DNA of 64,000 bases from Streptomyces roseolus (GTDB lineage Bacteria > Actinomycetota > Actinomycetes > Streptomycetales > Streptomycetaceae): assembly GCF_014649855.1 (NCBI RefSeq), contig NZ_BMTV01000024.1, forward strand, positions 81,157 through 145,156. The letters run 5' to 3'. Position 1 is the first letter of the stretch; each line of letters begins with the position of its first letter. Positions 1-8,158 of this stretch are shown here, piece after piece. A program made the position numbers and the translations under genes. The notes beneath the pieces were generated by a model. That model saw only the letters and a program-made list of their open reading frames with translations, made no database searches and was not told where the DNA came from.

Positions 1-253
1 ACCGGGCCGCTGCTCCATGGCGACCTGGTGCGCCCACCGCCTCGCAGCCGACGACCCCGGCGGAAAGCTCGGAACCACCCCACCCGCCACCGACACGACC
101 AACCGCACACCACCGGTACGGTGGCTGGAGTATGAAACGGCGCAAAAGGGAACTGATCATTTGATTAAGGTTGAATTCCCTATTTGAGCAGTAATTGCGC
201 TGACAGTCCTGTTATCGAATGCGAGCCATATTCACGTGCAGGAGGGACCCCAC
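1..253. other. Window edge and AT-rich upstream region
   Basis: Bases 2-186 are open in one plus-strand frame (ending ETAQKGTDHLIKVEFPI and a stop), which could be the 3' end of a gene cut by the window edge; I do not recognise it. Bases 130-235 are markedly AT-richer than the surroundings and probably hold the promoter of the lectin gene, but no clear -35/-10 pair can be fixed. Confidence 0.3.
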
Positions 254-748
254 ATGCGCTTCAGGGGCAGTAGGACGGTCGTCGGTCTGGCGGCACTGGT
301 AGGCCTGGCGATGACCGGCGCGCCGACGAGTCAGGCACGGGAGCAGGCCGCAGAGGATCTTGTCTGGCTGGAGAACGTCGAGACGGGCAGGTGTCTCGAT
401 GACAGTCATGGTGGGGGGCTGCGTACGCTGGAGTGCAACCAGCTCAGCTTCCAGAAGTGGCGCGTTCTGCCGTCCGAGCACGGCGACGTGCTGCAGAACG
501 CGGCGACGGGGCGTTGCTTGGACGACAGTGAGGCGTTCAAGCTGCGCTCGTACGAGTGCAACGGCGGCACGACGTTCCAGTCCTGGAAGCCCCGAATCTG
601 GGAGCAGGGCAACGAGTATCTCAACGCGGCCACGGGTCTGTGTCTGGACGACAGTCTGGGCGGGGGGCTCCGTACCTTCCGCTGCGGCGGTGGTAATACG
701 CACCAGCAGTGGCGGGTCTTTTACGACTCCATGGGCGCCACCACGTAG
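254..748 (+). CDS. Secreted ricin-type beta-trefoil lectin-like protein
   Basis: 164 residues. An N-terminal signal peptide (Arg-rich start, hydrophobic core, cleavage near TSQA-RE) is followed by three imperfect repeats of about 40 residues, each carrying a GxCLDDS motif and a later QxW (FQKW, FQSW, HQQW). That is the beta-trefoil pattern of ricin B-type lectins, and one copy fills the whole mature protein. The expected role is extracellular carbohydrate binding; no catalytic domain is present. The start at 254 is chosen because GGAGGG lies 8 bases upstream; an in-frame start 18 bases earlier would put this site inside the gene. It faces the STAND gene convergently. The ligand cannot be predicted. 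Confidence 0.85.
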   Translation: MRFRGSRTVVGLAALVGLAMTGAPTSQAREQAAEDLVWLENVETGRCLDDSHGGGLRTLECNQLSFQKWRVLPSEHGDVLQNAATGRCLDDSEAFKLRSYECNGGTTFQSWKPRIWEQGNEYLNAATGLCLDDSLGGGLRTFRCGGGNTHQQWRVFYDSMGATT

Positions 749-915
749 ACGCCCACCGACGTCGCACGGTATTCGGCTGAGCACCAGTCTCGCAGGTGCA
801 CTGTTCGATGTACGCCGGCCCGGCACCTGTGGTCTGGCTATGGCGGCCCGCCCTCCCGTCACCGAGCGCACCAGGTGCACCTGATCGAGGTGTCCGGCCC
901 GTACGGGATGGCGGG

Positions 916-3867
916 TCATCGAGGTGACGGCACGGCTGTCCTCCTGCGCAGGCCCCAGCGGAGACGTCGGGCCTCACGTCGGCTGGCACGCGCCTCGTGG
1001 CGCAGGCCGGCCGCTTTCTGGCGGGTTGCCAGCATGTAGAGGCGGTCGATGAGGTGATCGCGGTACTGTCCGGGGTCCGATGCCGCGAGTTGCCGGTCGA
1101 CCTCCACGGCGCGCTCGAACGCTCCGACGGCCTCCAGCCGTCGGTCAGCCCGCCCATGTGCCAGACCGAGCAGCACATAGGTGTTGCTCAGCCAGTACCG
1201 TTGCCTTCTGTCATAGGGGACCATGCGCCGGTGCAGATCGGCGATCTCCTCCAGCAAGGGGATTTCAGCCGCGCCTTCCCGCCGCAGGGCGGCTTCGAGG
1301 CGAGGCAGGAGATGGGCGCCGTATCCACGCGCGTCGTGGCGGGCCATGTGACGGAACACCGCCAGTTCCACGGCGTCCACGACCTCCGCCCATTCCCGCC
1401 GGTCGTACTCGACGTAAGGGAGATGGCGGTTGGTGGCCGGCGGCTTGTAGGCGAGCTGGTCCACCTCGTCCCGTACCGTACGGGCGGCCGAGTGACGGCC
1501 CGCTGCCTCAAGCGCGGCGGCGTGGACACGCAGGGACTGGACGAGGTCATCCGTCAGCGGGAACGGATTCGCTTTGGCCCGCCGCCGGTTGATGTCCACC
1601 GCGCGGGCACTCGCCCCCACCGCCCACCTTCGCCAGTCGACCTCGGACAGCATTTGCGGGCTCATCCTCAGCAGGAAACGTGCCAGGTTGGTCAGGGCGG
1701 TCGACAAAGGGCCCTCGCGTGCAGGAAGCCCCTTGCGGGTTTTGCGGTCGAGGAGGAGGACCGCTGCGTGCGTCGCAGCGAGGGCGGCCGGTTCCCTCAA
1801 CGCTGCCATCAGGGTGACGCCCAGGTTGAGGAACTGGAGGCCCAGGGTGTCCTCGTAGGCCCCGGGGTGCTCATGGGCGAGTTCGGTGACCAGTTCCAGC
1901 GCCTCGGTCTGCGCGCGCAGTGCCTCCATGTCCCGTCCGCACTGGCGCAGTACGGCCGCGTGGCTGGCAAGGGCGCCGGACAACCAGTAGCGCTGATCGT
2001 CCGGGTGGTGGATCCGTGTCGGTCTGCGCCGGAGTTCGACCGCGCGGCGGCCCGCCTCCTCCGCCTCCGGCAGCCGGTCGAGGTGGTTGAGAAGACCGCA
2101 CAGGCTGTGCAGTGCCCTCGCGAGGTCCGGTGTGAACACCTCCGGATGCCGCGCCGCGAGGGTCTCGTACAGGGCGACGGCCTTCTCGGTGGCGGCGAGC
2201 GCCTCCGGCAGCCGTCCGGCCCCCGTCAGCGCGAACGCGAGCGACTCGTACGCCGCGGCGTGCCGGTCCGGGTCGTCAGAGGTGGCCATCCAATGGGGGA
2301 ACAGTCGTTCCACGAGGACGGTACGGGGCGGGTCGAACTCGGCGCTCTCGTGCCTGGGCAGCTTGGCCTCGATGTCCTCCAGCAGCTCGGGATCGATGTC
2401 GTCGAGGGCCAGCAGGGTGCTGAGCGCCGGCCCCCCGGCGGCCACGGCGAGCCAGGGGGCCTGCCGCAACAGCGGGTACACATGGCCGTGGCGCAGATGC
2501 GGCCAGCGCGCGGCCGAGGCGGCCAGGAAGGTCAGGGCCCGCGGTGCCCACGGCGCCGGCCGCTCGTCCAGGCCGTGCGGCAGCAGCGCGCCGAGGACCG
2601 CTGGGGCCCACGGCGCGGACGGGTAGGCGGTCTCCGCGGTGTGCCCGGGGAGGGTGAGGGCGAGGAAGTCCTCGGCGAGCCGGTCGGGCAGCAGCGGCTC
2701 GAAGACGGTGCCCCGGTGGGGACCGGCAGGCGGATAGCAGACGGTGTGGTCCGCGACGGTCCGCTCGGCGGGGTGCGTCACGGCCGGAGCATTCGCGGCC
2801 ACCTGGCTGACGACGTCGAGAGCGGTCTGCCGGGGGAGCGGACCGGTGAGGGTGGCGGCGAACACCGTCCGGTTCATCACCTCGGGCGCAGTGGCCCAGA
2901 CCCGCCCGACCGCGGCCGAGCGGCGGCCCGCGTCCTGGGTGTGGAGCCGGGCCCAGTGCGCCCTCTCCCGGTTGAGGAGATACGTGACCAGGAACGCGGC
3001 GTCCGTGGGCGGAACTTCGTCCCTCACCTGCGCGTCGACCGCCACCAGGGCGGCCATGTGGACGCTGAGCGTCAGTCCGAAGTCGTCGTCCTCCAGGGGC
3101 ATCGGCGGTAATACCCGCGCGGCGAAGGCCGGACCATGCTCCGGTTCGTGGACGGCGGCGAAGGCGTCCCGGGCGGCGCGGAACATCTCCGCCCGAGGTT
3201 CGCTGCCGTCACCGCCCGGCAGCGGTCCGAGGAGCTGGGTGGAGGTGGCAGCCTGGACGTCGCTGAGCGTGGCCTGCACGGCCGGCCACGTGTCGGAGGA
3301 ACGGGCGAGCATCAGCACACGAGTCGGCAGAGCCGGCCGGTGCAAGAGCCGGTTGCTCAACAGCCAGGTCAGGTGCGGCAGGGGCCAGTGGTCGGCGTAG
3401 TCGACGACGAGGAGGAGCCCGGGGGCGCCGTCGGTCCGCAGGTCGACGCTCTCGTCGGCGGTCGGCGGAGCCAGCACGTTGCCGGGGCCGTGGACCGCCC
3501 TGACCACCTTCCAGCCGTCGGCGAGGGTCTCCCGTGCGAAGGCGGCCGCGAGACGGCTCTTGCCCTGCCCTCCGGGGCCCTGCAGCCACCGGACAGCCAG
3601 TCTGCGCGCGGAGTCGCGCCAGGCGCGCAGATCGGCGAGTTCCTCGGCCCGCCCCGTGAACGGCACGATCTCGTGCCGGGCGCTGAGCATGCGACTGGGC
3701 AGCTCGCGCAGCCACTCCGGATCGGCTTCCGGGACGGCGCGCCAGTTCTCCAGGACGTAGACGGGCAGTCCGTCCACGTAGACATGGATGTCACCGTCGA
3801 CCACCGCGTACGCGAAGCCGCCCTCGGCGCTGACGCGCTGGCGTGCGGAAGGGTCCCGCCCGCTCAT
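916..3867 (-). CDS. STAND-type P-loop NTPase with C-terminal TPR repeats
   Basis: 983 residues. Residues 1-60 are a short N-terminal region. A P-loop NTPase domain follows, with Walker A GPGGQGKS at about 97-104 and Walker B LLLVVDYAD at about 151-159 (Asp156), then a winged-helix/all-alpha region, and from about 500 to the end many helical hairpins with TPR spacing (e.g. YESLAFALTGAGRLPEALAA). This is the architecture of STAND signal-transducing ATPases, in which superstructure repeats sense a trigger and the NTPase oligomerises. No effector domain (TIR, caspase, nuclease) is visible, so the output is unknown. The start ATG overlaps the stop of the upstream gene by 4 bases (ATGA), showing translational coupling. 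Defence or conflict signalling is an inference from family and context. Confidence 0.85.
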   Translation of the reverse strand: MSGRDPSARQRVSAEGGFAYAVVDGDIHVYVDGLPVYVLENWRAVPEADPEWLRELPSRMLSARHEIVPFTGRAEELADLRAWRDSARRLAVRWLQGPGGQGKSRLAAAFARETLADGWKVVRAVHGPGNVLAPPTADESVDLRTDGAPGLLLVVDYADHWPLPHLTWLLSNRLLHRPALPTRVLMLARSSDTWPAVQATLSDVQAATSTQLLGPLPGGDGSEPRAEMFRAARDAFAAVHEPEHGPAFAARVLPPMPLEDDDFGLTLSVHMAALVAVDAQVRDEVPPTDAAFLVTYLLNRERAHWARLHTQDAGRRSAAVGRVWATAPEVMNRTVFAATLTGPLPRQTALDVVSQVAANAPAVTHPAERTVADHTVCYPPAGPHRGTVFEPLLPDRLAEDFLALTLPGHTAETAYPSAPWAPAVLGALLPHGLDERPAPWAPRALTFLAASAARWPHLRHGHVYPLLRQAPWLAVAAGGPALSTLLALDDIDPELLEDIEAKLPRHESAEFDPPRTVLVERLFPHWMATSDDPDRHAAAYESLAFALTGAGRLPEALAATEKAVALYETLAARHPEVFTPDLARALHSLCGLLNHLDRLPEAEEAGRRAVELRRRPTRIHHPDDQRYWLSGALASHAAVLRQCGRDMEALRAQTEALELVTELAHEHPGAYEDTLGLQFLNLGVTLMAALREPAALAATHAAVLLLDRKTRKGLPAREGPLSTALTNLARFLLRMSPQMLSEVDWRRWAVGASARAVDINRRRAKANPFPLTDDLVQSLRVHAAALEAAGRHSAARTVRDEVDQLAYKPPATNRHLPYVEYDRREWAEVVDAVELAVFRHMARHDARGYGAHLLPRLEAALRREGAAEIPLLEEIADLHRRMVPYDRRQRYWLSNTYVLLGLAHGRADRRLEAVGAFERAVEVDRQLAASDPGQYRDHLIDRLYMLATRQKAAGLRHEARASRREARRLRWGLRRRTAVPSPR

Positions 3868-4304
3868 GCCGGGGCGTCACCGGGGGTCGGCCGGTGGTGG
3901 TGGACGTGGACGCTGCTGCCGGGGCCCTGTGCCCCGAACGCGGCGCCGCCCGCGCGCGCAATGATGTGCTGGGACCACGTGTCCCCGCCCCGAGTCCGGG
4001 CACCGTCCTCGACCAGAGCTCGCAGATCCTCGGCGGCCTCGGGATGATCCCGCAGCAGTGCGGCAAGCCGACGGGCCCAGGGCCGTACCAAGTCGTCCCG
4101 TACACCGTCGGTGTCATCCCCCTCGCCCAAGACGAGTTCGGCGTCACCGTCCAACTGGGCGCGCACCACCGCACTCTGGTCTTCGTCACGGCGCCGGAAC
4201 AGGTCCACAACTCGGTCCCGTGTGCCTTCCCACACGCTGGTGGCCATCGCGGCCACGACAGTGGTGGCCCCCGTCATGGCCAGGACCGTCATCGGGTCGG
4301 ACAT
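3864..4304 (-). CDS. Small membrane-associated partner of the STAND NTPase (effector-associated component-like)
   Basis: 146 residues. The start at 4304 is chosen because GGAGG lies 5 bases upstream; a longer reading to 4385 lacks such a site. Residues 5-22 form a hydrophobic segment (MTVLAMTGATTVVAAMATS) that could be a membrane anchor, followed by a charged helical part (WEGTRDRVVDLFRRR). The end is Gly/Ala-rich then His-rich (SSVHVHHHRP). Small one-helix proteins of this kind are frequently coded directly upstream of STAND ATPases in actinobacteria and have been described as constant components of NTP-dependent conflict systems. Coupling (ATGA overlap) to the ATPase supports co-assembly. 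Function is inferred from context only. Confidence 0.7.
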   Translation of the reverse strand: MSDPMTVLAMTGATTVVAAMATSVWEGTRDRVVDLFRRRDEDQSAVVRAQLDGDAELVLGEGDDTDGVRDDLVRPWARRLAALLRDHPEAAEDLRALVEDGARTRGGDTWSQHIIARAGGAAFGAQGPGSSVHVHHHRPTPGDAPA

Positions 4305-4571
4305 CAAAGCCTCCGTCACTGACTGCACACGCTCGTATTCGTAGTGAATCTCATTCGTCCTGGGCTCATGGGTGAAACAGGCCAATCACATGGCACACCT
4401 TCCTCTGACGGGGTGACGACGGCTCGCGAGGTCATGGCGGAAGGCGGCGAGTGCATCGGCGCAAGGAGACGGTGGTAGACGCGCCGAAGAAGACCAGCGA
4501 GCGGGCCGCCCGTGCGACGCCATGGGTGAGGACGGCCCCTTGGCCAGGGCGATCCGGCTGAGGCGGATGAC
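4305..4571. other. Non-coding stretch between STAND operon and CRISPR-like repeat
   Basis: About 270 bases with no convincing gene. The promoter of the STAND operon (reading left) should lie at its left end. If the repeat at 4572 is a true array remnant in its usual orientation, the leader would be here, but no AT-rich leader is obvious. Nearby cas genes are absent. Confidence 0.4.
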
Positions 4572-4600
4572 CTGCTCCCCGCGCCCGCGGGGGTGGTCCC
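4572..4600 (+). CRISPR. Single type I-E-like CRISPR repeat, array truncated
   Basis: A 29-base sequence starting CTGCTCCCCGCG and ending GGTGGTCCC, with the short palindromic stem CCCCGC/GCGGGG, matches the length and pattern of actinobacterial type I-E repeats (G/CTGCTCCCCGC...GCGGGG.TGGTCCC). Bases 4601-4632 would be a 32-base spacer, the standard I-E length. Position 4633 then starts CTACTC, 5 of 6 matching the repeat start, just before the insertion sequence at 4642. No second complete repeat and no cas gene are present, so this is at most a dead remnant. A chance resemblance cannot be excluded. Confidence 0.5.
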
Positions 4601-4641
4601 ATGCGCTCAGCAAGGCGCGAGCACAGCAAGATCTACTCTTA

Positions 4642-5656
4642 CGAGTTGGTGCGTGATAGCGGGTGGGCATGCTCTGCTGGTGAAAAGCATGGTGGACCGT
4701 TCGGTCCTGGCGCATCCGTTGTTCACAGGTGTCTCGAGGAGTCATCTGTCTTCGCTGATCGCGGAGTTGGCAGGGCCGTGGGTGGCCGGGGTCGAAGGCC
4801 GCCGGCACCAGGCTCGAGGCGGGGCCAGGAAGCGGGCGCCGGGAGCGGGTGCCCGCCATCGGCTGGTGTTCGTGGACCGGCTTGTCGCCACGCTCATCCA
4901 CCTGCGTCACGACCTCCCGCACGGGGCCCTGGCCCTCCTTTACGAAGTGGACCGTTCCACCATGACCCGGGCGGTCGGTGAGGTGCGCCGTCTGCTGGCC
5001 GGGAGAGGATTTGCCGTCCCCAAGCGGCCCGGGCTGCGACTGCGGACCCTGGAAGACGTCTTCGCCTACGCCCAGGCCGAAGGGGTCCTGTTGCGGCTGG
5101 ACGCCACCGAGGTCCAGGTCCGCAGGCCCACCGCGGGCCGGGGCGGACGGCGGGCGTTCGTGTCGGGCAAGAAGAAGCAGAACACGATGAAGGCCACCGT
5201 CATCGCCGACCACCACGGCCGTACCCTGTGGACCGACGCCCTGCGGCCAGGCCGCATGCACGACGCCACCGCCGCCCGCACGGCCGGCATCGCCAGTTGC
5301 TTCCATACCTTCGACCTGGTCCAGGTCCTCCTCGATGACGGCTACCTCGGCCTGAGCAGAGACCATCGCGGCAAGGCCCTCACTCAGCCGCGCAAGCTAC
5401 GGCCGGGCGCAACACTTCCCTTCCTCGAACACAACGAACGCCAGCGACACGAGCACTCCTCACAACGGATCACCGTCGAACACGCCCTCGCCGACCACAA
5501 GCGCTGGAAGCAGCTCCAGCGCTGGATCCACCGTCGCGACCGCCTCCCCGATACCTACCGCGCTATCGCCGGCCTCGTCTCCGACCGCAACACCACCACC
5601 TGACGGACGCCGTGAACAGGGCGAACACGCCTCGCCCGCTATCACGCACCAACTCG
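4642..5656 (+). mobile_element. IS5-family insertion sequence (first of two)
   Basis: A 1015-base element bounded by 22-base perfect terminal inverted repeats (4642-4663 and 5635-5656, beginning CGAGTTGGTGCG). The trinucleotide TTA at 4639-4641 and 5657-5659 is the target duplication, fitting the TNA preference known for one IS5 subgroup. One transposase gene fills it. The intact ends, perfect inverted repeats and duplicated target suggest a recent insertion. It lies directly beside a second IS5-family element. Confidence 0.9.
4689..5603 (+). CDS. IS5-family transposase (HTH plus DDE domain)
   Basis: 304 residues. The N-terminal part (about 1-95) is a helix-turn-helix (DRSTMTRAVGEVRRLLAGRG) as in the HTH domain of DDE_4-type endonucleases. 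The catalytic domain shows LDATEVQVRRP (first Asp), DDGYLGLS (second Asp) and ITVEHALADHKRW (Glu), the DDE triad that cuts and joins DNA ends. The start at 4689 (MVDRSVLAHP) lies within the element and fits the family's N-terminus. The reading frame is intact, so the element may be active. Confidence 0.88.
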   Translation: MVDRSVLAHPLFTGVSRSHLSSLIAELAGPWVAGVEGRRHQARGGARKRAPGAGARHRLVFVDRLVATLIHLRHDLPHGALALLYEVDRSTMTRAVGEVRRLLAGRGFAVPKRPGLRLRTLEDVFAYAQAEGVLLRLDATEVQVRRPTAGRGGRRAFVSGKKKQNTMKATVIADHHGRTLWTDALRPGRMHDATAARTAGIASCFHTFDLVQVLLDDGYLGLSRDHRGKALTQPRKLRPGATLPFLEHNERQRHEHSSQRITVEHALADHKRWKQLQRWIHRRDRLPDTYRAIAGLVSDRNTTT

Positions 5657-5659
5657 TTA

Positions 5660-6526
5660 GGTCGTGTCCTACGTGGTGAGGTGGTCGTTGGGGTTGTCAT
5701 GGGGCGGGGTACGTGGAGTCGGATCGTTCCGGACGGGCTGTGGGAGATCGCGAAGCCGTTGATCCCGCCCTCTCGGGTGCGGCCGCAGGGCGGTGGGACG
5801 CAGGACACGCCTGATGAGACGCTGTTCGCCGCGATCGTCCACGTCCTGGTCAGCGGCTGCGCCTGGCGGGGTCTGCCGCCCTGTTTCGGCGTCTCGAAGT
5901 CGACCGCCCGTCGCCGGTTCCTGATCTGGTCCAGGGCCGGGGTGTGGGGCCGGCTGCACGAGGAGATCCCGCACCGCCTCGACGACGCCGGCCTGCTCGA
6001 CCTGTCCCGCGCGGTCCTCGATTCCGCCCACACGAGGGCGAAAAAAGGGGCGAACCCACCGGACCGTGCCCAGCGGACCGGGGCAAGGCGGGCTCCAAGA
6101 CGCACGCCCTGTCGGACGCGAACGGCCCGCCCCTCCTCGTCGGCCTCCCGGCCGCCAACACCCACGACAGCCAGGCCCTGAAGCCCATGATGCTCGGTCA
6201 CCAAACGAGACACGACCCTCACCGGGGCCGGAACTTCAAACCCCAGCGTCTGCACGCCGACAAGGCCTACGACATACCTGAACTGCGGAAATGGCTCCGT
6301 GGGAAACGTATCGGCGTCCGCATCGCACGCAAGGGCATCGAGTCGTCCGAACGCCTCGGGCGCCGCAGGCGGGTGATCGAGCGGACCATGTCCTGGCTGA
6401 CCGGCTACCGCCGGCTCAACCACCGCTACGAACGACACCCCCGCAACTACCTGGCCTTCCTCGGCCTGGCCGCAGCCATCTGCTGCTACAAGCGACTCGT
6501 CCGCCTCACCACATAGGACACGGTCC
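5660..6526 (+). mobile_element. IS5-family insertion sequence with frameshifted transposase (second of two)
   Basis: About 867 bases. The ends are imperfect inverted repeats: GTGTCCTACGTGGTGAGGTGG near 5663 and its counterpart at the right end (complement reads GTGTCCTATGTGGTGAGGCGG) match 19 of 21. The dinucleotide TA flanks both ends. The left end directly follows the TTA target copy of the first element. The right end falls in the stop codon of the aldehyde dehydrogenase gene on the other strand. The transposase is split over two frames joined by a slippery run of A. Confidence 0.82.
5699..6516 (+). CDS. IS5-family transposase made by programmed -1 frameshift
   Basis: Two overlapping frames. 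The first runs from ATG 5699 through the N-terminal part (IVPDGLWEIAKPLIPPSR, then the first Asp in VLDSAHTRAKK). The second continues from 6041-6047 with RGEPTGPCPADRGKAGSK, the second Asp in LHADKAYD and Glu in RRVIERTMSWL, ending YKRLVRLTT. The junction is A AAA AAG, a classic -1 slippery heptamer at the exact place where this family (DSxHVRAxKKGGExTGPSPVDRGKxGSK) is known to frameshift. Reading across gives a complete DDE enzyme. I therefore treat it as a functional frameshift and not as a mutation. Confidence 0.82.
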
Positions 6527-8049
6527 TAGAAGAATCCGAGCTTCTTCGGCGAATAGCTGACCAGCAGGTTCTTCGTCTGCTGGTAGTGCTCCAGCATCAT
6601 CTTGTGGGTCTCCCGGCCGATGCCCGACTGCTTGTAGCCGCCGAAGGCGGCGTGGGCCGGGTAGGCGTGGTAGCAGTTGGACCAGACGCGGCCGGCCTGG
6701 ATGGCGCGGCCGGCGCGGTACGCGGTGTTCGCGTCGCGGGTCCAGACGCCGGCGCCGAGCCCGTACAGGGTGTCGTTCGCCGTGCGGACGGCGTCGTCGA
6801 AGTCGGTGAAGGAGGCGACCGCGACGACCGGGCCGAAGATCTCCTCCTGGAAGATCCGCATGCGGTTGTCGCCCTCGAAGACGGTCGGCTGGACGTAGTA
6901 GCCCCCCTCCAGGTCCCCGCCGAGACCCACCTGCTGACCGCCCGTCAGGATCTTGGCGCCCTCCCGCTGCCCGATCTCCAGGTAGGAGAGGATCTTCTTC
7001 AGCTGCTCCGCCGACGCCTGCGCGCCGATCATCGTCGCCGGGTCCAGCGGATGGCCCGCCACGATCGCCTCCGTGCGCGCGACCGCCGCCTCCATGAACG
7101 CGCCGTAGCAGCCGCGCTGCACCAGGGCGCGCGAGGGGCAGGTGCAGACCTCGCCCTGGTTGAGGGCGAACATCGTGAAGCCCTCCAGCGCCTTGTCGCG
7201 GAAGTCGTCGTCCGCCGCCCACACGTCCTCGAAGAAGATGTTCGGCGACTTGCCGCCCAGCTCCAGCGTCACCGGCTTCAGGTTCGCGGAGGCGTACTCC
7301 ATGATCAGGCGGCCCGTCGCCGTCTCGCCGGTGAAGGCGATCTTCGCGACCCGCGGGGAGGACGCCAGCGGCTTGCCCGCCTCCTCGCCGAAGCCGTTGA
7401 CGACGTTCAGCACGCCCGGCGGCAGCAGGTCCGCGACCAGGCTCAGCCAGTAGTGCACCGACGCCGGCGTCTGCTCCGCCGGCTTCAGCACCACCGCGTT
7501 GCCCGCCGCGAGCGCCGGCGCCAGCTTCCACACCGCCATCAGGATCGGGAAGTTCCACGGGATGATCTGCGCCACCACCCCCAGCGGCTCGTGGAAGTGG
7601 TACGCCACCGTGTCCTCGTCGATCTCGCTGAGCGACCCCTCCTGCGCCCGCAGCGCCCCCGCGAAGTAGCGGAAGTGGTCGACGGCGAGGGGGATGTCGG
7701 CGGCGAGGGTCTCGCGGACCGGCTTGCCGTTGTCCCAGGTCTCCGCGACCGCGAGCGCCTCCAGGTTCGCCTCCATCCGGTCGGCGATCCGCAGCAGCAC
7801 CGCCGACCGGTCGGCCGCCGAGGTCCGCCCCCACGCCGGCGCGGCCGCGTGCGCCGCGTCCAGGGCGCGCTCCACGTCCTCCTCGGTGCCCCGGGCGATC
7901 TCGGTGAACGGCCGGCCGTCGACCGGGCTCGGGTTCTCGAAGTACCGGCCGCGCGCCGGGGCGACGTACGCGCCGCCGATCCAGTGGTCGTAACGCGGCT
8001 GGTACGCCATGAGCGCGCCCTCGGTACCGGGTGCGGCGTAGCGGGTCAT
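6526..8049 (-). CDS. NAD-dependent aldehyde dehydrogenase (AldB/ExaC type)
   Basis: 507 residues, full length for the family. It oxidises aldehydes such as acetaldehyde to acids with NAD(P)+. Seen: VVAQIIPWNFPILMAVWKLAP and FTGETATGRL (cofactor binding), LELGGKSPN with the general-base Glu, and NQGEVCTCPSR with the catalytic Cys near residue 300; the double-Cys form is typical of AldB/ExaC enzymes. The start at 8049 (MTRYAAPGTEG) has GGAGG 7 bases upstream. The GAF regulator gene ends 109 bases upstream on the same strand, a pairing common in Streptomyces. The stop codon lies exactly at the border of the second insertion sequence, so the original 3' untranslated region and terminator have been displaced. 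Confidence 0.93.
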   Translation of the reverse strand: MTRYAAPGTEGALMAYQPRYDHWIGGAYVAPARGRYFENPSPVDGRPFTEIARGTEEDVERALDAAHAAAPAWGRTSAADRSAVLLRIADRMEANLEALAVAETWDNGKPVRETLAADIPLAVDHFRYFAGALRAQEGSLSEIDEDTVAYHFHEPLGVVAQIIPWNFPILMAVWKLAPALAAGNAVVLKPAEQTPASVHYWLSLVADLLPPGVLNVVNGFGEEAGKPLASSPRVAKIAFTGETATGRLIMEYASANLKPVTLELGGKSPNIFFEDVWAADDDFRDKALEGFTMFALNQGEVCTCPSRALVQRGCYGAFMEAAVARTEAIVAGHPLDPATMIGAQASAEQLKKILSYLEIGQREGAKILTGGQQVGLGGDLEGGYYVQPTVFEGDNRMRIFQEEIFGPVVAVASFTDFDDAVRTANDTLYGLGAGVWTRDANTAYRAGRAIQAGRVWSNCYHAYPAHAAFGGYKQSGIGRETHKMMLEHYQQTKNLLVSYSPKKLGFF

Positions 8050-8158
8050 CGGCAGACCTCCCTGAAGGTCGTACGGATCCGGCCGCCGGGACCCGCCGGA
8101 CGGCGGGCGCGCGAGCGGCCGGGGACGGAGAGAGGGCCCGTCGTCCCGACCGGCGCTC

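Noticed and set aside
2..186. Possible partial gene at the left edge
   Set aside because: Open to a stop at 186 but no recognisable domain; too short to call.
872..883. CAGGTGCACCTG palindrome between the lectin and STAND genes
   Set aside because: A perfect 12-base palindrome, but it lies between convergent 3' ends, not in a promoter; chance is likely at this composition.
6057..6181. Frameshift mutation killing the second transposase
   Set aside because: The shift occurs at an A AAA AAG heptamer at the family's known frameshift position, so it is read as programmed.
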